Positions 26,993-35,362 of a stretch of 64,000 bases of DNA are shown here, in pieces. Positions within the stretch are counted from its first letter, which is position 1. The number at the start of each line of letters is the position of its first letter. The notes beneath the pieces were generated by a model, which worked only from the letters and a program-made list of their open reading frames with translations, was not told where the DNA came from and searched no databases. The translations under genes and the position numbers were made by a program. The DNA comes from Gracilimonas tropica DSM 19535 (GTDB lineage: Bacteria; Bacteroidota; Rhodothermia; Balneolales; Balneolaceae), in assembly GCF_000375425.1 (NCBI RefSeq), contig NZ_AQXG01000002.1:265712-329711 (forward strand). Reading direction: 5' to 3'.

Positions 26993-29680
26993 ATGCAGAA
27001 CGGCATCAAAAGAAAAGCAATTTTAGTTTCTCATACCCACTGGGATAGAGCGTGGTATTTAACATTTGAAGAGTTTCGGTACAGATTAGTTGGTATGATT
27101 GACCGAATACTTAGTTTACTCTCAAAGGACGATTCATTTCGATGTTTCGTCCTGGACGGCCAAACCATTTTAATAGATGATTATCTTGAGATCAGGCCTG
27201 AGAATGCTTCCCTTCTTAAAGAACTCATCTCAAAAAATAAATTAATCATTGGGCCTTGGTACATACTTCCAGACCTTTTTCTTGTAAGTGGGGAATCTAT
27301 TATCCGCAATCTTCAGATCGGTAACAAGATGGCAAAAGAATATGGAGGGCGACTTGATGTTGGCTATGTCCCGGATCCATTTGGACATATTGCACAACTT
27401 CCTCAAATTCTAAAAGGGTTTGATATCTCTACTTTCATTTTTATGAGAGGCATGCCTAAAGAAGTAGAAGATCAAAATACACTGTTATTTAACTGGGTAG
27501 CGCCCAATGACGATAGTGTTCTCGCCTATAATACTAAAGATGGGTATCTGAATGCTTCGAATTTAGGATATACCAAAGAAATTGGGCGGTTTGATTGTGT
27601 TAAACCGGATATCAAAAATGCGGATAAAAAGATAGAGCAAACCCTATCAAACCTGGGTTCTTTCCACCCAAAAAATCTTTTTCTATTAAATAATGGCATG
27701 GATCATATGCCGGAGCAACCTGAAATACCTGAACTCTTACGAAGGTTGAATAAAGAAAATCCCGATCTTGAAATTCAGCATGGTTCATTTTCAGACTTTA
27801 TGCAAGAAGCCCAAAAAGTGGACACTGAAATTTCTTATACCGGCAACCTCCTTGGAAATGAAGATCACCCCATCCTGCTGAATGTCTATTCCACCCGCGT
27901 TTATTTGAAACAGCAAAACCAAAAAGCACAAAGCATGCTTGAGGGAATAGCAGAACCTGTTTCTGTTATAGCCAATGATCTGGTTGACTTCCCCATTCCG
28001 GATTCCTTCTTAAATCATGCCTGGAAAACCCTACTCAAGAATCACCCCCATGATGATATTTGCGGTTGCAGTGCCGATGGAGTTCACCAGGACAATGAAG
28101 TACGGTTCCGGCATGTTATTGAGAATAGCAATAATATCTGTGTAAGCTCTCTGGAAGGGCTTTGTAAGTCAGGCTTCAATAATGAATATTTAGAAAATAT
28201 CGATGGGCGTTTTAGAGATGTTTTTGTGTTCAACCCTCACCCTTTTCCAAAAAAGAATGAGTGGGTTGAAGCCACCGTAGTATTTCCTAACAAGGAACTT
28301 GAAGAAGATGAAATTTTACCTGAGAGACAATTAAAGGCTTTTGACGAAAATGGAAATGAACTTGGACTTAATGTTCTTTCTACCCAAGCTCCCTTCTTGA
28401 AAGCAGAATTTATACAATTTACATGGGGCAGATTATACAAATTATCCCTCAAAACTGATCTTCCGGCCACCGGTTATAAATTGATTCGTATTTTAGAAAC
28501 CGATTTAGCACCCAAAGATCTACCTTCTGTTACAAATGGTCTCATTAGTAACGAGCATTATGAAATCAGGATAACAGGAACCGGTCTCCATGTTACTGAT
28601 AAAAAGCACAAAATTGATTTTCCTGATTTTATCACTTTTGAATATACACAGGACGACGGGGACACTTATTCCTACAGCAAAGCATCTGAAGAAATTTACA
28701 GCACATTTATAAATGCGAAAGTGGGTTCCGGTAACCAAACTTTAAAGGCGAACTATTCAATTGAAGTTCCAAAGAATTTAGGTAGCCGGGAAACCATTAC
28801 GATCCCAATTAAAGTACACGTTGATCTTTTTAACAAAGATCAACTTTCAATACAAGTTTCCTATAAAAATGTAGCTGAAAACGGACGCCTTCGAGTTTTA
28901 CTCCCAATTGGTTTTAAAACTGATGTAAGTCATGCAGATGGTCATTTTATGATCTATGAGCATACCAAAAGGCCTGTTATTGAACCGGAAAAATCTAATG
29001 GCAGATATGAAAAATATCCCGGTGAATTAAATTATACCACTAATTTTCAGAACGACTTCTGTTTTGCAAAAAGCACTTCTCACATTACCTGGATTGCCAA
29101 CAAGGGATTAAATGAGTACGAGCTGATTGAAAAGCAAGGAACATCATATTTCGCGGTTACTTTACACCGGGCGGTTGGTTATTTATCCGTCAGTAACGGT
29201 TCCATTAGAAGGCCCCATGCCGGACCAAAAATTCCTACACCTGAGGCTCAATGCCTGAGACAATTATCTTCTGAATTATCGTGGGGTACTTCAAAATCAG
29301 ATATTTATGCAATAGTTAGAAAAGCCAAGGCATTTGCCCATCCCGTCTATGTCCGCGAACTCCCAGTATTGCATAATTTACCTCAAGAAGGCCCATTGCC
29401 TCGCCAGAAATCATATCTTAAAATTGAAGATCCCCGAATTCAGCTATCGGCTTTTAAGCCTTTGTCTCACAATAATGATATCATTTTAAGAGTATATAAT
29501 ATTTCAGATGATACCGTTTCTACTGCTGTTAATTTAGGTTTTGATGTTGAATGCTATGTTGAAACAAATATGTTGGAGCAGTGGGTTGAGGGTAATAAAG
29601 TGAGTGTGGGGGGATCCTCATTTGATATTGAAGTAAAACCCCACCAAATCTTGACTTTAAGGTTAAGAAAGCAAAAGTAA
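26993..29680 (+). CDS. GH38-type alpha-mannosidase (mannosylglycerate-hydrolase-like)
   Basis: An 895-residue cytoplasmic glycosidase without a signal peptide. GH38 zinc-site residues are visible: H16 and D18 in SHTHWDRAW, the nucleophile D128 in VPDPFGHIAQLPQIL, and H353 in NHPHDDICGC. The remainder (about 400-895) is the beta-rich GH38 C-terminal region. The HPHDDICGCS motif resembles E. coli MngB (2-O-mannosyl-glycerate hydrolase) and related bacterial enzymes. It would release mannose from an imported mannoside. Mannosylglycerate is a known compatible solute in some relatives, so it could recycle that instead, but its shared promoter with the TonB operon points to an external glycan. It is followed after one base by the parvulin-like gene. 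Confidence 0.88.
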   Translation: MQNGIKRKAILVSHTHWDRAWYLTFEEFRYRLVGMIDRILSLLSKDDSFRCFVLDGQTILIDDYLEIRPENASLLKELISKNKLIIGPWYILPDLFLVSGESIIRNLQIGNKMAKEYGGRLDVGYVPDPFGHIAQLPQILKGFDISTFIFMRGMPKEVEDQNTLLFNWVAPNDDSVLAYNTKDGYLNASNLGYTKEIGRFDCVKPDIKNADKKIEQTLSNLGSFHPKNLFLLNNGMDHMPEQPEIPELLRRLNKENPDLEIQHGSFSDFMQEAQKVDTEISYTGNLLGNEDHPILLNVYSTRVYLKQQNQKAQSMLEGIAEPVSVIANDLVDFPIPDSFLNHAWKTLLKNHPHDDICGCSADGVHQDNEVRFRHVIENSNNICVSSLEGLCKSGFNNEYLENIDGRFRDVFVFNPHPFPKKNEWVEATVVFPNKELEEDEILPERQLKAFDENGNELGLNVLSTQAPFLKAEFIQFTWGRLYKLSLKTDLPATGYKLIRILETDLAPKDLPSVTNGLISNEHYEIRITGTGLHVTDKKHKIDFPDFITFEYTQDDGDTYSYSKASEEIYSTFINAKVGSGNQTLKANYSIEVPKNLGSRETITIPIKVHVDLFNKDQLSIQVSYKNVAENGRLRVLLPIGFKTDVSHADGHFMIYEHTKRPVIEPEKSNGRYEKYPGELNYTTNFQNDFCFAKSTSHITWIANKGLNEYELIEKQGTSYFAVTLHRAVGYLSVSNGSIRRPHAGPKIPTPEAQCLRQLSSELSWGTSKSDIYAIVRKAKAFAHPVYVRELPVLHNLPQEGPLPRQKSYLKIEDPRIQLSAFKPLSHNNDIILRVYNISDDTVSTAVNLGFDVECYVETNMLEQWVEGNKVSVGGSSFDIEVKPHQILTLRLRKQK

Positions 29681-29681
29681 C

Positions 29682-31367
29682 ATGGTACCAAAACGATTAT
29701 ATCTTCTTTTATGGGTTGCTTTATTGACAGTATCTGGATGCCAAAAAAAGGAACTCAGCCACTCTGTGGCTTCTTGGAGATCAGTCGAACTTTCTGAACC
29801 AGTTTTTAAAACGCAATATGTGCGTTATCTAAGTACGGCACCTATTGAGGATTCAATGGAAAACCGTAAAGCCTTTGCACAAAGATTGCTTGAGCGCAAG
29901 ATTGTAGCACAAATTGCATCAGAAGCTAAATTTGACACCCTTAAACCTGTTCGTGAAGCCTTACTCAGGAAAAGAGAAACTTCCTTGGCCAGGCATTTTG
30001 TTCGCAGCCGGATTGAGCCTGCCATACAATCCCCAAACGAAGATGAAGTATGGGAAGCCTACCGCCGAAGCAACACAAGAGTAAAGCTGTGGCAAATTTA
30101 TGCTCCCTCAAAGCAAGAAATCAATGATTACTACAGCCGCTTAAAGCAAGATTCATCTTCTTTTAAGGAACTGGCCATGGAATCTATGCTTGACGCCGGA
30201 GAGTCCGCAGAAGCATTTAAAATGGGATGGGTAAACTGGAATGAAATGGATCTTGCTCCTGAAAGAACCGCCTTTGATTTGGAAATACATGAAAATTCAA
30301 AGCCGGTACAGTCTTTGGCAGGGTGGCACATCTTCAGGATGGTCAACAAAGAAGAAACTTTCTTTGCCGACAAAACCACTTTCAACAATGCCAAAGAAAA
30401 AATTCAGACCGTGCTGAAACGAAGAAGGTTTGAGGAAGAAAGCGTGAAATTCATTGATTCGGTGTTATCAAGAACCGAATTAGCTGTTTATCCTGAAAAT
30501 ATAAACCGCTTATGGAATTATCTGGCTCCAAGACTGCCAAGTAATAACAATCAAATACCTGCTGTTCTAAACAAGGAAGCAAATTCTTACCATGGAGACA
30601 GCCTGTCTCCAAATTTAACTCTGGCTGTTCTTGACGGTACCCCTTTTACCGTAGCCGATTTTATGATGAGACTCCCCAATATCCCTTATTGGCAACTTCA
30701 GCCAAATTTGAGACCGGCACTTGAAACATTGCTGAAAGATAAATTCTTCAGTGATAGAGCGATAAAAGAGGGGATTCAGAAAGAGGAGGAAATCCAAAAA
30801 GAAATAGAGATTGAACGTGTTCGTGTTCTTAACCTTGCGTACAAAAATGCATTAGCAGATACTTTAAACCTAAACCGCATTGCCGGAACCTGGTATGACA
30901 AGTGGAAAGATCGCTATATCAAGAATAAAGTGGTAGAATTTAACACCTATTCCTTTGAAGATTCGACCACAGCAAGAATTTTCTTAAAAGAATTGCTAAA
31001 ATCCAAAGACCAAGAAAATACGCTGAGTAACTTTAAGCAACACTGGCAAAAAAATCGGGTATCACTTAACTCCATCAAACATGCTTCTCACCCTGTGTTT
31101 GAATTAGCAAATGCTAAAGTTACTGAAAACAGTATAACACTGTGGGGTCCCTACCTCCTAAATGGAACTTGGGAGTTCCTCGAAGTTCTATCCGAAAGAA
31201 AAGTTTATCGAGAGTTTGAAGAAGTTCAGCAGGATTTACTTCAAGATATTGTAGCACGTATTCCGGAAGTTACACATCAAGAAATATTAGCAAAAGCCGA
31301 TTATAATCCGGATGAAATTGAATACAATGAATCTATCCTGCAAGAGGTTTTGCCTTTCTACTTTTAG
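29682..31367 (+). CDS. Parvulin-like (PpiC/SurA) lipoprotein
   Basis: A 561-residue protein with lipobox VSGC (Cys 20). Residues about 135-230 look like a parvulin prolyl-isomerase domain: 'KLWQIYAPSKQEINDYYSRL', 'FKELAMESMLDAGESAEAFKMGWVNWNEM', 'FDLEIHENSKPVQSLAGWHIFRMV'. Flanking regions are charged and helical, as in SurA/PrsA chaperones. It would help fold or insert exported proteins. Its start is one base after the GH38 stop, so translation is probably coupled. It may be a dedicated chaperone for the receptors and tail-bearing enzymes of this locus; that role is inferred. The end of the gene is 11 bases from the convergent epimerase gene. Confidence 0.75.
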   Translation: MVPKRLYLLLWVALLTVSGCQKKELSHSVASWRSVELSEPVFKTQYVRYLSTAPIEDSMENRKAFAQRLLERKIVAQIASEAKFDTLKPVREALLRKRETSLARHFVRSRIEPAIQSPNEDEVWEAYRRSNTRVKLWQIYAPSKQEINDYYSRLKQDSSSFKELAMESMLDAGESAEAFKMGWVNWNEMDLAPERTAFDLEIHENSKPVQSLAGWHIFRMVNKEETFFADKTTFNNAKEKIQTVLKRRRFEEESVKFIDSVLSRTELAVYPENINRLWNYLAPRLPSNNNQIPAVLNKEANSYHGDSLSPNLTLAVLDGTPFTVADFMMRLPNIPYWQLQPNLRPALETLLKDKFFSDRAIKEGIQKEEEIQKEIEIERVRVLNLAYKNALADTLNLNRIAGTWYDKWKDRYIKNKVVEFNTYSFEDSTTARIFLKELLKSKDQENTLSNFKQHWQKNRVSLNSIKHASHPVFELANAKVTENSITLWGPYLLNGTWEFLEVLSERKVYREFEEVQQDLLQDIVARIPEVTHQEILAKADYNPDEIEYNESILQEVLPFYF

Positions 31368-31378
31368 GACCGAATTAA

Positions 31379-32563
31379 TTAGATATCGCTTTCCAACTTT
31401 TTCAATAGTTTCCAACTTAAAAGCAATGCTCTTGGTACATGGAAGCAGCCTTTATAGGGGCCTCCTTTAAACCGGTGTGTTCGTTCTCCCCTCCTGTTAA
31501 GATATCCATACCATTCTCCGTGTTCCGGGTCAGGAAAATGACTTAAACTATACTCTGACACTTGCTCAAAAAATCTAAAATCTTGTTCTTCTTCTGTGAT
31601 AGAGTAATTTAACAAATGGGCATATACAGCCTCAGTATGAGGCCACCATAACTTCATATCCCATTCAAGTTGGGTTGGTGAGTAACCCTCTGAATCAAGA
31701 AAGTAGAATATACCTCCGTGCTCTTTATCCCAGCCCTTTCTATAAGACCACCTAACCATATTCACAGCCGTTTGAGAAAGTTCCTTATCGTCCAGCTTTT
31801 GAGCCCAATGTTGAAGAAACCATCCTGCTTCAATTGCATGGCCGGGATTCAAGAGCCTGCCCTCGATGTCATCAATAAATTCGCCCCCGGGAGTTACTGT
31901 TTCAAAAACCAGTTTTCTTTCAGAATGGACATGCAGTAACATCCGGCGAATACATTCTTTGATCTCCTCTTTATAATCTTCCCAATCGTTTGCCGCTACT
32001 TCTTCAATAAGGTTTAACAATATCATAGGAATAGCGAGCCCTTGTGATTCTTCTTGTCCTTCATAGATCGGTCTTCCCACCTTTGAAAGATCGCTTGACC
32101 ACTGCCAAACATCGTGAAAAACTGATTTAGCTTCTTCCATAAATTCTGTATTCCCGGAAGCACGACTATACTCTGCCAACGCCATTATATAAAAGCACTC
32201 CGAGAATATTTTTCGCTGCATCCACAGGCCTTTACCCTCTCTTGTTGTTGAAAAGTACACTCTTCCATCCTTTCGCTTTGCCTTCTCAAGGAGAAAACGG
32301 GCTCCCATTTCCGCCATTTCCAACCACTCCTCCTTTGGAGTTACGGTATTGTAGAGCTTACTGAACAACCAAGTCTGTCGTCCTTGTAACCATATATGTT
32401 TGCGGGTATCATAGACTGCACCATCTCTATCCAGGCAATTATAAAAACCACCATTTTTTTTATCCGGGGAAAATTTTTCCCAAAAGGGAATCACTGAACT
32501 AAATAGTTCTTTTTCAAATTTCTGACGGTAATAAGTAATAATGTTTTTGTTCATTTTGCCCAT
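31379..32563 (-). CDS. AGE-family sugar 2-epimerase
   Basis: A 394-residue alpha/alpha-barrel protein without a signal peptide. Family landmarks are 'RKHIWLQGRQTWLFSKLY', 'RKIFSECFYIMALAEYSRA', 'LLNPGHAIEAGWFLQHWA' and 'KLWWPHTEAVYAHLL', which hold the conserved Arg, Glu and His residues of the N-acylglucosamine 2-epimerase/cellobiose 2-epimerase superfamily. Substrate may be GlcNAc/ManNAc, mannose/glucose or a disaccharide. Because the upstream GH38 enzyme would release mannose, a mannose-glucose type reaction is attractive, but ManNAc to GlcNAc would suit the amino-sugar genes. It follows the DUF4434 gene by 29 bases. A Met three codons in (32554) is an alternative start. Confidence 0.87.
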   Translation of the reverse strand: MGKMNKNIITYYRQKFEKELFSSVIPFWEKFSPDKKNGGFYNCLDRDGAVYDTRKHIWLQGRQTWLFSKLYNTVTPKEEWLEMAEMGARFLLEKAKRKDGRVYFSTTREGKGLWMQRKIFSECFYIMALAEYSRASGNTEFMEEAKSVFHDVWQWSSDLSKVGRPIYEGQEESQGLAIPMILLNLIEEVAANDWEDYKEEIKECIRRMLLHVHSERKLVFETVTPGGEFIDDIEGRLLNPGHAIEAGWFLQHWAQKLDDKELSQTAVNMVRWSYRKGWDKEHGGIFYFLDSEGYSPTQLEWDMKLWWPHTEAVYAHLLNYSITEEEQDFRFFEQVSEYSLSHFPDPEHGEWYGYLNRRGERTHRFKGGPYKGCFHVPRALLLSWKLLKKLESDI

Positions 32564-32592
32564 TCGGATGCTATCATAAATGTTTCATAAAT

Positions 32593-33522
32593 CTATACCG
32601 AAGGAATATCGAATCCCTGGTCTTTTAACCAATCACAATACTGTTTATATAACCCATGCGCAGATAGATACATAGAATTCGGGCTCATAAAATGGGAAAA
32701 TTCAAAGGTAATAAGATTTTCTACTCCGGCTTTCTCAGCCAACTCCATTTTATATCTTAGATTCTTGAACGGTAAAGGTGGAAATTTAATAGGCATATCA
32801 CGGTCAAAAGACTCTACATTACTCCAGCATTCCAAACCGAATTCATCAGCCAAGGCCTTATGCACCTCTAAATAGTCTTTGAGCTCATCAAACCCAACCT
32901 GGCCGTCCTGAAAAGCTACAATATCAATATGGCCGGCAATATGCTCAAAGATTTCTCTCCATTCTTTAGTATGTTGTTCAAAAGAGATCGCATCAACAGC
33001 AAACTGTTTCACACCATGTACATACGGTGAAATCAATATGGGTTGATCTTTTAATTTCTTAAGGTGAACCGACATTTCTTCATATACATCTAACACCCCT
33101 TTTTCGTACCGGCCGATCTCATGGCTTATATACCAACCCTTAAAAGCTTTTCGGTCGCCATATTTTTGTATTACTTCATCACAATATTCTTTATTGAGCT
33201 CAATCTCTTTTTGATATTCTTTGTTCACCCAGTATTTCCCCGAATCGTACAAACCAAAAAAGAAATCCATATCACATCGCTCAGCTTGCTCAAGAAACAA
33301 ATCTAAAAGGTCGTGATAAACAGGATATGTATTCATATTTTTTGAAAGTACATCGGAGTTAAAGACAGTATGTTGCTTATAGCCTGCGCGAATCAGTATC
33401 ACCGTATCAATGCCTACGGCTTTCATTGCGTCAAAATCTTTAACCCAATCCTCTCTGGTCCAATTTTGGGAAGGAATGTCATGAGTAATTTCATCTAAAA
33501 AAGTACCTTTCAGTTTTATCAT
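32593..33522 (-). CDS. DUF4434-type TIM-barrel protein
   Basis: A 309-residue protein if started at 33522, where the conserved 'IKLKGTFLDEI' begins and GGAG lies 10 bases before the ATG; a longer frame to 33558 adds 12 residues. 'WTREDWVKDFDAMKAVGIDTVILIRAG', 'FKGWYISHEIGRY', 'HIDIVAFQDGQVG' and 'LECWSNVESFDRDM' follow the layout of DUF4434 glycoside-hydrolase-like barrels, with a Glu (HEIG) and another (NVESF) at the ends of strands as possible acid residues. No signal peptide is present. It is transcribed with the epimerase and is probably a cytoplasmic sugar-processing enzyme. Its reaction is not known. Confidence 0.78.
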   Translation of the reverse strand: MIKLKGTFLDEITHDIPSQNWTREDWVKDFDAMKAVGIDTVILIRAGYKQHTVFNSDVLSKNMNTYPVYHDLLDLFLEQAERCDMDFFFGLYDSGKYWVNKEYQKEIELNKEYCDEVIQKYGDRKAFKGWYISHEIGRYEKGVLDVYEEMSVHLKKLKDQPILISPYVHGVKQFAVDAISFEQHTKEWREIFEHIAGHIDIVAFQDGQVGFDELKDYLEVHKALADEFGLECWSNVESFDRDMPIKFPPLPFKNLRYKMELAEKAGVENLITFEFSHFMSPNSMYLSAHGLYKQYCDWLKDQGFDIPSV

Positions 33523-33583
33523 CGTGAGTTGACTCCGTAATCTGAATTCTTCAATCAAAAATCAACATCGGCATTTTTACAAA

Positions 33584-33607
33584 TTATGTCCATTTATGCA
33601 CATTATG
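33584..33607 (+). promoter_or_regulatory. Candidate operator in the divergent promoter at 33.6 kb
   Basis: Three TTATG units in 24 bases (33584, 33594, 33603); the last two form TTATGCACATTATG. It lies 54 bases before the phosphodiester glycosidase gene and 61 bases before the divergent DUF4434 gene. The close match to the site before the GH38 gene suggests one regulator for both promoters. Confidence 0.45.
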
Positions 33608-33660
33608 CTTCTTGATTAAGAAATAACAATGGCCTATCTACTGTAAAAAGGATACAAAGC

Positions 33661-35346
33661 ATGAAAAAAACGATACTGTTTACCGCACTCTTAATTTTCT
33701 TTGTCAATCAGCCAAACTTATTTTCTCAATCAATAACATGGACAGAGAAAACAAATACGGTTAGTCTACCTGACGGGGTAAAATTCTATGAAGGGGTCAG
33801 AGAAACACCGGCATTTAAAGGTTGGTATTTTGAAGTCGATCTTAAGAACAAAAACATTGCCTTAGTTCCATACCTTGCAAAAGGCGGTACTGAAAAAATC
33901 TCTGATTTCGCTTCCCGGAAAAATGTTTACGCCGCTATAAATGGAGGATTCTTTGGGGGTGACGTAAGCTACTCCACTCTTATTCAACCCGGGCGTGTTT
34001 TAGCACAAAATGTGAGTTCTTTAACTAGAAATTCCCAAAGCTATCCGGTCATTCGCAGCATGTTTGGTATCCGCGAGGATCGGAGTATGTCGGTCGATTG
34101 GATTTATCATTTCGGAGGAGGGCTCGAAAATCTTTTTAAGTTCGATGCACCGTTGCCTTATTCAAGTTCAAATACCGATCCTTTACCCGCGCCCGAAAAA
34201 GCAGATGGGTTAAAGTATAATGATCCGTTTATGGGGGTTGGTGGCGGCCCCGTATTAGTGAAAGGTGATTCAGTTCATGTAAGCTATAATGAAGAAATAT
34301 TTTGGGGATCCGGAGTCGGCAGAGACAATGCCGATCCTCGTACTGCAGTAGGATACACAGATGATGGAAAAGCAATATTGATGGTAGTGGATGGTCGACA
34401 AGGGGATGTTTCCCAAGGCGTTAGCCTTCCTGAACTTGCTCAAATCATGATAGACCTGGGAGCTACTGAAGCTTTAAACCTGGATGGCGGAGGATCGAGT
34501 CAAATGGTCATTGAAGACTCCTTGGTTAACCGCCCAAATGGCAGCACGTTCCAAAGAAGCCTGGCTACATTTTTGGCAATCGTACCCTCTGACTCTATTC
34601 CGGAAATACCTATTGTCGGTTTTGAACAAATCATAGATACCGGTGATGACAGTGCCTCAGTAAGTGAGGGATGGAGTGAATCAGCTAACTCCGGCTATTA
34701 TGGAGACACTCCTTCTCTTATAACATTGGGTGGAGATGGCTCTAAAACTGTTGCCTTTAATGCTAATTTACCCCAAGCAAATTTATATGAACTTTACGGG
34801 TGGTGGGTATCCTCCTTCAATAGAAGTAAAAAAGCAGCATATGTTGTACTACATGCTAATGGAAGAGATACGGTATTTGCAGACCAAAGCACCGACAACT
34901 CACAATGGGTAAAACTTGGAGAATTTGAATTTACAGGGACAAATTCTGATAAAGTGATCATTTCAAATACCGGTGGAGATGTAAATAATTATATCGTTGC
35001 AGATGCTATTCGCTTTGTAGCCGCGAAAAAGGAACCAACCTCAAATGAAGAAGAATATTTAATTGTGCCAGAAGGATTTAAACTATTACCTTCTTATCCA
35101 AATCCTTTTAATCCAAATACAACCATTTCGTATCAGATCCCCGAAGCAGGAAAAATATCTCTAAAAATATTTGATGTAACCGGAAGACTGATTTCTACTT
35201 TAGTTGATGGCTCCCAAAACCCCGGTACTTTTCAGTATAGCTGGAATGCCAAAAATATGTCAAGCGGTATATATCTGATAAAACTGGAATACGCTACTGC
35301 AACTAATCGCTGGATAAGAACACAGAAGGTTACCCTAATTAAATAA
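33661..35346 (+). CDS. Secreted phosphodiester glycosidase (NAGPA/DUF2233) with binding domain and sorting tail
   Basis: A 561-residue exported enzyme with signal peptide ending FSQ. Residues about 50-308 are a PF09992 (DUF2233) domain: INGGFFGG (93-100), GVGGGPVLV (192-200), NADPRTAVGY (223-232), VDGR (243-246) and LNLDGGGSS (272-280). The human family member, the mannose-6-phosphate uncovering enzyme, removes GlcNAc from a GlcNAc-1-phosphodiester. Residues about 322-452 form a golvesin-like carbohydrate-binding domain, and a YPNPFNP tail follows. A likely substrate is GlcNAc-phosphodiester in a wall polymer or capsule. It is the first gene of the plus-strand cluster with AGGA upstream of the ATG. 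A second family member lies at 48477. Confidence 0.87.
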   Translation: MKKTILFTALLIFFVNQPNLFSQSITWTEKTNTVSLPDGVKFYEGVRETPAFKGWYFEVDLKNKNIALVPYLAKGGTEKISDFASRKNVYAAINGGFFGGDVSYSTLIQPGRVLAQNVSSLTRNSQSYPVIRSMFGIREDRSMSVDWIYHFGGGLENLFKFDAPLPYSSSNTDPLPAPEKADGLKYNDPFMGVGGGPVLVKGDSVHVSYNEEIFWGSGVGRDNADPRTAVGYTDDGKAILMVVDGRQGDVSQGVSLPELAQIMIDLGATEALNLDGGGSSQMVIEDSLVNRPNGSTFQRSLATFLAIVPSDSIPEIPIVGFEQIIDTGDDSASVSEGWSESANSGYYGDTPSLITLGGDGSKTVAFNANLPQANLYELYGWWVSSFNRSKKAAYVVLHANGRDTVFADQSTDNSQWVKLGEFEFTGTNSDKVIISNTGGDVNNYIVADAIRFVAAKKEPTSNEEEYLIVPEGFKLLPSYPNPFNPNTTISYQIPEAGKISLKIFDVTGRLISTLVDGSQNPGTFQYSWNAKNMSSGIYLIKLEYATATNRWIRTQKVTLIK

Positions 35347-35362
35347 GAACTTAATCTATAGC

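Noticed and set aside
32575-32592. TTTATG pair upstream of the epimerase
   Set aside because: It resembles the candidate operator but lies in a 29-base gap inside the DUF4434-epimerase operon and lacks TTATGCAC; chance is likely in AT-rich DNA.
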